DNA of 23,947 nt, from the NCBI GenBank assembly GCA_002919115.1, contig PKER01000129.1, positions 1 to 23,947 of the forward strand, read 5' to 3'. The position numbers and the translations under genes were made by a program. Within the stretch, counting starts at the first letter, position 1. Every line of letters begins with the position of its first letter. Source of the DNA: a bacterium. Lineage in GTDB: Bacteria > Actinomycetota > Thermoleophilia > Solirubrobacterales > 70-9. Positions 15,983-21,347 of the stretch are shown one piece after another. The notes beneath the pieces were generated by a model. It made no database searches, was not told the DNA's origin, and was given only the letters and a program-made list of their open reading frames with translations.

Positions 15983-16023
15983 CCCGCGCGCGCAACCCGT
16001 ACTTCGCCAGGAGAAAGGAAGGC

Positions 16024-17178
16024 ATGGCACACGTAGCACCCCGGATGGCGGTCTCGCTCGACGAGTACCAGGAGCGGCTCGCCAAGACCCGGGCCTGGAT
16101 GGAGCAGAACGACGTCGAGCTCCTCGTCATCAACCAGCCGGAGCACTACAACTGGCTCTCCGGCTACGACCCGACGAGCGTCTTCTACCACCAGACCCTG
16201 CTCGTCGAGCGCAACCCCGAGCGTGAGCCGGTCCTGCTCTGCAACAAGGCCGAGCTCGCCCTCTGCGACGAGACCTGCTGGCTGGACGACGTGCGCACCG
16301 TCTGGACGCACGAGGACCAGATCGACCAAGTCATGAAGGTGGTCAACGAGCTCGGCGACTACGCCGACCGCGAGATCAAGGTCGGGGTCAACCTCTCGAG
16401 CTACCACTTCCGGCCGGTCTTCGCGTTCAAGCTGCGCGACGAGATGCCCAAGGCCGAGTTCGTGGACATCACGCCGGCGCTCGACGACCTGCGCCTCGTC
16501 AAGTCCAAGGCCGAGATCGACTACCTGCGGCGCGCCGCCCACATCGCCGACCTCGGTGTGACCGCGGGCATCAACGCGATCCGCGAGGGCGTGACCGACC
16601 GCGAGGTCCTGGCCGAGATCCAGCACGCCGTGTTCCTGAACGGCGGCGAGTTCCCGGCCTACCCGACGCTGGTCGACGCACGCGGCACGCTGCACGGCAC
16701 GCCCACCGGCAAGATCCTGCAGAAGGGCGACACCGTTTACTGCGAGGTGAGCGGCGTCGTGCGGCGCTACCACTGCAACATCTCGCGGACGATCGTCATC
16801 GGCGAGCCCGACGAGAAGATCCGCAAGCTCTACGGGATCGTCAAGGAGACGCTCGACCGCGCCACCGACGCGCTGCGCCCGGGCAAGCGGGTGAGCGAGA
16901 TCGTCGAGCTCGTCGCCGAGTGCCAGGCGGGGTTCGAGCAGAACACGTGGGGGCGCTTCGGCTTCTCGATGGAGATCGCCTACCCGCCGATCTGGATCGG
17001 CGGCCTCAGCCTGATGCGCGGCGACGACCACGTGCTCGAGCCGGGCATGGTGATCACGATGGAGCCGGGCCTCTCGTACGCGGACGGCAAGACGATGATG
17101 ATCGGCAACAACGTCCTCGTCACCGAGCACGGCCCCGAGATCCTGAACAACGTCCCGTCGGACCTGTTCGTCAAGTAG
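16024..17178 (+). CDS. M24 / creatinase-fold hydrolase, ectoine-hydrolase (DoeA/EutD)-like, paralogue 2
   Basis: The 384-residue protein has the two-domain creatinase fold. At the metal positions of ordinary M24 peptidases it has Glu241, Asn252, Phe314, Glu347 and Gly361, so only two acidic residues remain and a normal dimetal site is unlikely. His224 (in TLHG) is on the usual catalytic loop. Glu241 opens EVSGVVRRYHCNISRT, and YPPIW follows at 320. From memory both features recall ectoine hydrolase, which opens a cyclic amidine through a covalent glutamate intermediate. It differs from the 3748-4920 protein throughout, so the two may act on different compounds or successive steps, or form a heterodimer. 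An AGGAGAAAGGAAGG tract precedes the ATG. Creatinase or prolidase activity is an alternative. Confidence 0.82.
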   Translation: MAHVAPRMAVSLDEYQERLAKTRAWMEQNDVELLVINQPEHYNWLSGYDPTSVFYHQTLLVERNPEREPVLLCNKAELALCDETCWLDDVRTVWTHEDQIDQVMKVVNELGDYADREIKVGVNLSSYHFRPVFAFKLRDEMPKAEFVDITPALDDLRLVKSKAEIDYLRRAAHIADLGVTAGINAIREGVTDREVLAEIQHAVFLNGGEFPAYPTLVDARGTLHGTPTGKILQKGDTVYCEVSGVVRRYHCNISRTIVIGEPDEKIRKLYGIVKETLDRATDALRPGKRVSEIVELVAECQAGFEQNTWGRFGFSMEIAYPPIWIGGLSLMRGDDHVLEPGMVITMEPGLSYADGKTMMIGNNVLVTEHGPEILNNVPSDLFVK

Positions 17179-17194
17179 CCAGGGAGGGATGCCG

Positions 17195-18235
17195 ATGCCA
17201 CAGCGCGACACCGTCCACTGGTACGCGGGGCCCACGACCTTCTACCGGGCGCCGGCGCGCAAGCCGGAGGAGGTCGGCGAGGGCCAGGTGGGCGTCCTCG
17301 GCGTCCCGCTCGACTCGTGGACGCTCGGGCGCAACGGCCAGCGCTACGCGCCGCGGGCGATCCGCGAGGCCTCGCTGTATCTCGCGGGCTACTACGGCCT
17401 GCAGACCGAGCCGGTCGGCTACGTCGAGGTGAACACCGGGAACGTGTCGACCGTGCCGGACGAGCCGCGGCTGTTCGACTGCGGCGACGTGCGGCTGCAC
17501 CAGGGCGATCACGAGCTGCAGACGCGCGCGATCGCCGACCCGGTGGCCGCGATCACCGCGAACGGCGGCTTCCCGGTCGTCCTGGGCGGGGACCACTTCG
17601 TCCCCTACCCCTCGATCCTCGGGTTCATCGAGGGGCTGCGCCGGCGCAAGCCCGACGCCAAGGTGGGGTTCTTGAACCTCGACGGGCACTTCGACCTGTG
17701 GGACGAGTTCAAGGACATGGGCCGCTACAACCACGGCACGTTCGCCCGCCGGATCAGCGAGCTGCCCGAGGTGGGCAGGATGGTGTGGTGGGGGCTGAAC
17801 GGCACCCACATCGCCCAGCCCGACCAGATCGAGCTCTGCCGCGACAAGGGGTACGCCGCCTATACCGTGCGGTCGATCCGTGAGCGCGGCATCCAGGAGA
17901 CGATGCGCGAGGCGCTCGAGATCGCCTCGGAGGGCGCCGACGCCGTCTACGTCACGTTCGACATCGACGTGACCGACGGCGCGTTCGCGCCCGGCACGCA
18001 CAGCATCGTCGTCGACGGGCTCACCTCGGGTGAGGTCCTGGCGGCGCTGGCGGTGCTGCCCGAGTTCGAGACGGTCCAGGCCTTCGACGTCTGCGAGCTG
18101 ATCCCGCAGTACGACGTCGGTGGCGGGCGGACCGCGCGCTACGCGGCGCACGCGATCCTGTCGGTGATCGGCGGACGCGTGCTCGACTCCGAGCCGCGGT
18201 TCAGCGAAGCGGACCTGGGAGCGATCTTCCGCTAA
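17195..18235 (+). CDS. Ureohydrolase (arginase/agmatinase superfamily)
   Basis: The 346-residue enzyme should hydrolyse a guanidino compound to urea and an amine using two manganese ions. All six metal ligands are visible: His134 in LGGDHF, Asp163-Gly-His165-Phe-Asp167 and Asp256-Ile-Asp258. The closing block is DGAFAPGTHS, a variant of the usual DPxxAPGTGTP. GVPLDSWTLGRNGQRYAPRAIREAS is the N-terminal family segment. Substrate choice among agmatine, guanidinobutyrate, guanidinopropionate, arginine and others cannot be read. The second ATG (17195) was preferred to 17189 because it stands 7 bp from AGGGAGG. It ends the operon and runs tail-to-tail into the TetR gene with only 7 bp between. No urease genes are in the window. 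Confidence 0.88.
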   Translation: MPQRDTVHWYAGPTTFYRAPARKPEEVGEGQVGVLGVPLDSWTLGRNGQRYAPRAIREASLYLAGYYGLQTEPVGYVEVNTGNVSTVPDEPRLFDCGDVRLHQGDHELQTRAIADPVAAITANGGFPVVLGGDHFVPYPSILGFIEGLRRRKPDAKVGFLNLDGHFDLWDEFKDMGRYNHGTFARRISELPEVGRMVWWGLNGTHIAQPDQIELCRDKGYAAYTVRSIRERGIQETMREALEIASEGADAVYVTFDIDVTDGAFAPGTHSIVVDGLTSGEVLAALAVLPEFETVQAFDVCELIPQYDVGGGRTARYAAHAILSVIGGRVLDSEPRFSEADLGAIFR

Positions 18236-18242
18236 AGGGGAG

Positions 18243-18893
18243 TCAGCGGACGGACTTGGCGGCGGCGCCCTTCTTCTTCGCGCCGTCGCCAAGTTCCGCA
18301 CCTCCGGAGAGGCCGGCGAGGATGAAGTCGGCGAAGATCTCCCCGATCTGCTTCGGGCTGAGGCGCCCGTCCTCGCGGTACCAGGTGTCGACCTGGGTGC
18401 ACATCGTCCCGATCGCGAACGCGACGACCGCGACGTCGGCGACCCGCCAGCCCTCCTCGCGCTTGCCGTCCTCGAGGATCTGACGCAGCAGGCCCTCGTG
18501 CGCGTCGCGGATCGCGAGCACGCGGCGGCGGTTGCGCGGCTCGAGGGCGTGAAGCTGCTCGTCGGCGACACGCGCGGCGAGCCGCTGCTTGGCGTGCACC
18601 TCGACGTGCCAGAGCACGAAGGCGCGCATGCGCTCGGTCGGGGTCTCCAGGCCCTCGAGGCGGGCCAGCGCTCCCTGGTAGAGGGCGGTGGTCACCTCCA
18701 GGGAGATCTGCATCAGAAGGGCTTGTTTGCTGGGGAAGTGGTTGTATAGGCTCCCCGCTTTGATGTTGGCCCCGGCGGCGATCTCCCGCATCGTCGAGCC
18801 GTGGTAGCCCTTCTCGTAGAAGAGACGGGTCGCTACCGAGATGATCCGGTGGTCGGTGGGCTCCGACGAGTTGGAGTTGCCCTTCGCACTCAC
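18243..18893 (-). CDS. TetR/AcrR family transcriptional regulator (likely repressor of this cluster)
   Basis: The 216-residue protein has an N-terminal helix-turn-helix domain (about 14-62): IISVATRLFYEKGYHGSTM, REIAAGANIKAGSLYNHF and PSKQALL are classic TetR features. The rest is a helical ligand and dimer domain, ending in a Lys/Ala-rich tail. Its GTG start touches an operator palindrome, and identical or near-identical palindromes stand before the other four transcription units, so it most likely represses them and itself until a pathway metabolite or acyl-CoA binds. TAACAA within the operator on the minus strand could be its -10 box, in which case the message is leaderless. Binding is inferred, not shown. 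The tail-encoding DNA doubles as the neighbouring operon's terminator. Confidence 0.9.
   Translation of the reverse strand: MSAKGNSNSSEPTDHRIISVATRLFYEKGYHGSTMREIAAGANIKAGSLYNHFPSKQALLMQISLEVTTALYQGALARLEGLETPTERMRAFVLWHVEVHAKQRLAARVADEQLHALEPRNRRRVLAIRDAHEGLLRQILEDGKREEGWRVADVAVVAFAIGTMCTQVDTWYREDGRLSPKQIGEIFADFILAGLSGGAELGDGAKKKGAAAKSVR
18255..18293 (+). terminator. Hairpin terminator of the catabolic operon, embedded in the TetR coding end
   Basis: Bases 18255-18268 and 18280-18293 form a 14-bp stem with one G-T pair and an 11-nt pyrimidine loop, 20 bp past the ureohydrolase stop. It lies inside the Gly/Lys/Ala-rich last codons of the convergent TetR gene, so one sequence serves as terminator and as coding DNA. 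No long T-run follows on the plus strand. Confidence 0.6.
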
Positions 18894-18906
18894 TAACGTT
18901 TGTTAG
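18893..18906. promoter_or_regulatory. TetR-type operator 5 (perfect CTAAC-N4-GTTAG), divergent autoregulatory site
   Basis: CTAACGTTTGTTAG fills most of the 23-bp gap between the TetR GTG (its first base is shared) and the acyl-CoA synthetase ATG. TAGAGT (18904-18909), partly inside the right arm, fits a -10 box 7 bp before that ATG, so both genes may have leaderless messages and be shut by one bound dimer pair. Confidence 0.82.
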
Positions 18907-18916
18907 AGTACCCGAG

Positions 18917-21049
18917 ATGGCGGGCGTCCGTCGTAGCGAGCCGCGGCCGCCAGCTGGAGCCGGTGCGCGTGGCCGGAGTTGGCACCGGCAAGCCGCTCAA
19001 GCCGCCCTCCGCGGGGGCCTGGACCGGGTCCTCGCCGCCAAGACGCTCGCGATCGTCGGCGCCTCGGACCGCCGCGGCCCGCACCGGGCGACGATCGAGA
19101 ACGTGCTCACCACGGGCGCCCGCGCCTGGGGCGTGAACCCGCGCCGCACGGGGGTGAGCGGCCTGCGCTGCTACCCGTCGATCGCGGAGCTGCCCGAGGT
19201 GCCGGACATCGCCGTCCTGCTCCTGGGCGCCGAGCGCCTGCTCGCCGCGGCGGAGGAGGCGGTGGACGCCGGGGTGAAGGCGCTGGTCGTGCCGGGGCTC
19301 GGCGCGGAGGCGGGCCGCGACGGCAGGTCGGTGGGCGAGCGCCTCGCGGAGATCGCGGACGGGCGCGACGTGCCGATCCTCGGCCCGAACTGCATGGGGA
19401 TCGCGAACCCGCTCGGCACCTCGGCGTGGATCGGCACGCTCGGGCGCGAGCTGCGCGGGGGCAGGGTGGCGGCGGTGGTGCAGTCCGGCTCGGTGGGCGA
19501 GGCGCTGTGCGCGCTGGGCGCGCGCGTGGGCTTCCGGTGCATCGCCTCGGTGGGCCTTGAGCTCAACCGTGACGCCGCCGACTGGTGCGCGGCGCTGGCG
19601 GCCGATGACGAGACCGCCGCGGTCGGCCTGTTCATCGAGAGCGTCCGCCGGCCCGCGGCGCTCCATGCCGGGCTCGAGCTGCTGGCCGAGGCCGACAAGC
19701 CGGTGGTCTGCCTGCGCGTCGGGAAGTCGAGCGCCGGCGCGCGGGCGACGGTCGCCCACACCGACGCCGTGCTCACCCCGGAGCGCGCCTTCGCGGCGAT
19801 GGCCCGGGCGACGAACCTGATCGAGGCGCACGACTACGCCGAGTTCGTGGAGATGCTCGAGCTGCTCGGCCGCAAGCGCCGCCCCCAGGGCACGCGCATC
19901 GCGGCGGTGACGCAGTCGGGCGGGGAGGCGGCGCTGCTCGGCGACCTCGCGGCGGCCGCTGACGCGCCCATGCCCGACTTCTCGCCGCACCTCAAGGAAC
20001 GCCTGGCCGCCGAGTTCCCGCCCGACATGCCCGTGCAGAACCCCCTGGACGCGTGGGTGATCGACGACACGGTCGGCACGTACGGGCGCGTGTTCGAGGC
20101 GATCGCCGAGTCCGGCGAGTTCGACGCGCTGGTCGTGCAGCTGGACCAGTCGCCCTTCGTGGGGCGGCTCGAGCGCGACGTCGCGGAGGCGATCACGCGC
20201 GAGCTGACCGCGATCGCCGACTCGCCCACCCAGCCGGTGCTGCTCTCCATGAACAGCTCGGAGCCCGTGCCGGCGGTCCGGGAGCTGACGACGCAGCACG
20301 ACATCCCGCTCCTGCGCGGATCGGCGGCGCCGGTGAGCGCGTTAGTCAAGGTCGGCGGGTGGCGCCCGCGCCGCAGGCGCCGCACCCCGGAGCTCGGCGC
20401 GCCGATCGACCTGCCCGCCCACCCGCTCGGCCAGATCGAGGCGGCTCGGTACCTGGAGGCGGAGGGGGTGCGCTTCAGCGCGCACCGCCGTGTGGACGGC
20501 GTCGAGGAGGCGATCGACGCGGCCAGCGAGCTCGGCTGGCCTGTCGTGCTCAAGTCCGACCGCCCCGGCCACCGCGCGGCGATCGGCGGGGTGGAGCTCG
20601 ACGTCGCCAACGAGGACGCGCTGCGGGCGGCCGCGGACCGCATCGGTACGGATCTATTGATCGTCGCCCAGCAGATCCCCTCGGCGCCGGAGATCTACTG
20701 CGGCGGCCGGGTGGAGCCGGACTACGGCCCGGTGCTCTGCGTCGGCTGGGGTGGGCGCTACGTGGAGGGCATGCTCCACATGTCGTGCGCGCTCGCGCCG
20801 GTCCCCTCCACGGAGGCGCTGGAGGTCTGGGGCGACGTCCCCGGCCTGCGCGACGTCTGCCCGCGCGGCTTCTGGGTCGAGCTCAGCGAGACGGTGGCCG
20901 CGGTGAGCCGCGTGATCGCGAGGCTTCCGGTCGGCGCGGCGATCGACGTGAACCCGATCCTGATCAGCCCGGACCACGGCATCGTCGCCGTGGACGCCCT
21001 GATCGCCCCGCCGAACGCAACCCGCCGCGTGCCGGGGATCGCGACCTGA
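18917..21049 (+). CDS. ADP(NDP)-forming acyl-CoA synthetase, fused alpha-beta chain
   Basis: The 710-residue protein joins the two parts of ADP-forming acyl-CoA synthetases, which make an acyl-CoA from acid, CoA and ATP or run in reverse to gain ATP. A CoA-binding fold comes first (about 40-170: KTLAIVGASDRRG, ILGPNCMGIANP), then a succinyl-CoA-ligase-like part (about 180-330: VVQSGSVGEALCALG) with the likely phosphohistidine His281 in VAHTDAV, and last an ATP-grasp half (about 490-700: YLEAEGVRFSAH, LGWPVVLKSD, AIGGVELDV, DVNPILI). The usual HTG is HTD here, a mild departure. The first 35 residues are Arg/Pro-rich and not typical, but no other in-frame start is evident and the ATG sits right for a leaderless message. 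It shares operator 5 with the TetR gene and probably activates a pathway acid. Confidence 0.85.
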   Translation: MAGVRRSEPRPPAGAGARGRSWHRQAAQAALRGGLDRVLAAKTLAIVGASDRRGPHRATIENVLTTGARAWGVNPRRTGVSGLRCYPSIAELPEVPDIAVLLLGAERLLAAAEEAVDAGVKALVVPGLGAEAGRDGRSVGERLAEIADGRDVPILGPNCMGIANPLGTSAWIGTLGRELRGGRVAAVVQSGSVGEALCALGARVGFRCIASVGLELNRDAADWCAALAADDETAAVGLFIESVRRPAALHAGLELLAEADKPVVCLRVGKSSAGARATVAHTDAVLTPERAFAAMARATNLIEAHDYAEFVEMLELLGRKRRPQGTRIAAVTQSGGEAALLGDLAAAADAPMPDFSPHLKERLAAEFPPDMPVQNPLDAWVIDDTVGTYGRVFEAIAESGEFDALVVQLDQSPFVGRLERDVAEAITRELTAIADSPTQPVLLSMNSSEPVPAVRELTTQHDIPLLRGSAAPVSALVKVGGWRPRRRRRTPELGAPIDLPAHPLGQIEAARYLEAEGVRFSAHRRVDGVEEAIDAASELGWPVVLKSDRPGHRAAIGGVELDVANEDALRAAADRIGTDLLIVAQQIPSAPEIYCGGRVEPDYGPVLCVGWGGRYVEGMLHMSCALAPVPSTEALEVWGDVPGLRDVCPRGFWVELSETVAAVSRVIARLPVGAAIDVNPILISPDHGIVAVDALIAPPNATRRVPGIAT

Positions 21050-21062
21050 CCCACGCGCGCGG

Positions 21063-21158
21063 CCTTCCTGCCCCTGAGAGACAAGAGGCCTCAACCACGT
21101 CCTGTGTGCGATCGAGGTTCCTTTCGCAGGAGGCTAGGAGGGCAGATCGCGTGGGGCT
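21063..21158. repeat. Intergenic element copy B
   Basis: It holds a 28-nt segment (21063-21090) similar to 1394-1421 and the exact 14-mer GATCGCGTGGGGCT (21145-21158) also found at 1422-1435, with 54 bp of unrelated sequence between them. The first segment can fold, since GGCC at both ends is self-complementary, and follows the acyl-CoA synthetase stop, so it may help terminate transcription. Confidence 0.4.
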
Positions 21159-21217
21159 GTGGCCCGCTACCTCCTGTGACTCTGCTGTAGTTTCACGCCA
21201 GCGATAACCCGCGGGCC
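21127..21217 (+). other. Two competing hairpins in the gap before the nuclease-helicase gene
   Basis: CAGGAGGCTAG (21127-21137) pairs with CTACCTCCTG (21167-21176) with one bulged base, enclosing an inner GGGC/GCCC stem. GGCCCGC (21161-21167) instead pairs perfectly with GCGGGCC (21211-21217). The two foldings share bases and exclude each other. This is the main content of the 285-bp gap 21050-21334; no RNA family is recognised. Confidence 0.35.
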
Positions 21218-21248
21218 GCTAGGAAGGCCGTCCGCACCGGGGAGAGAA

Positions 21249-21347
21249 GTGCCGCCGAGCATGACGCACGAGCAGGTTCGTGGCGCGCCGGCCCACACCG
21301 GCGGCGTCATCGTGCACGCGAAAGCGAGGCGACCGTGCCGAAGGTGA
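21249..21347 (+). CDS. Possible 32-residue leader ORF overlapping the nuclease-helicase start
   Basis: A GTG at 21249 behind GGGGAGAG opens a 32-codon frame (an internal ATG is at 21261) whose TGA lies 13 bp inside the nuclease-helicase gene. The product is short, basic at its end (KARRPCRR) and not recognised. Third-base use (5 of 32 codons end in A or T) is like the helicase gene rather than the catabolic genes. It may couple translation into the large gene or be chance. Confidence 0.25.
   Translation: MPPSMTHEQVRGAPAHTGGVIVHAKARRPCRR

Noticed and set aside
14075..16039. 654-codon minus-strand frame opposite thiolase and aldehyde dehydrogenase
   Set aside because: It is a shadow frame of two genes with intact active sites and is mostly Arg/Ala/Asp/Leu without domain features.
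17189..17194. First ATG of the ureohydrolase gene as start
   Set aside because: The AGGGAGG ribosome site ends one base before it, which is too close. The second ATG at 17195 has normal spacing.
18893..20299. 468-codon minus-strand frame opposite the acyl-CoA synthetase
   Set aside because: Low-complexity Arg/His/Gly content and no start signal; the plus-strand synthetase has the expected domains.
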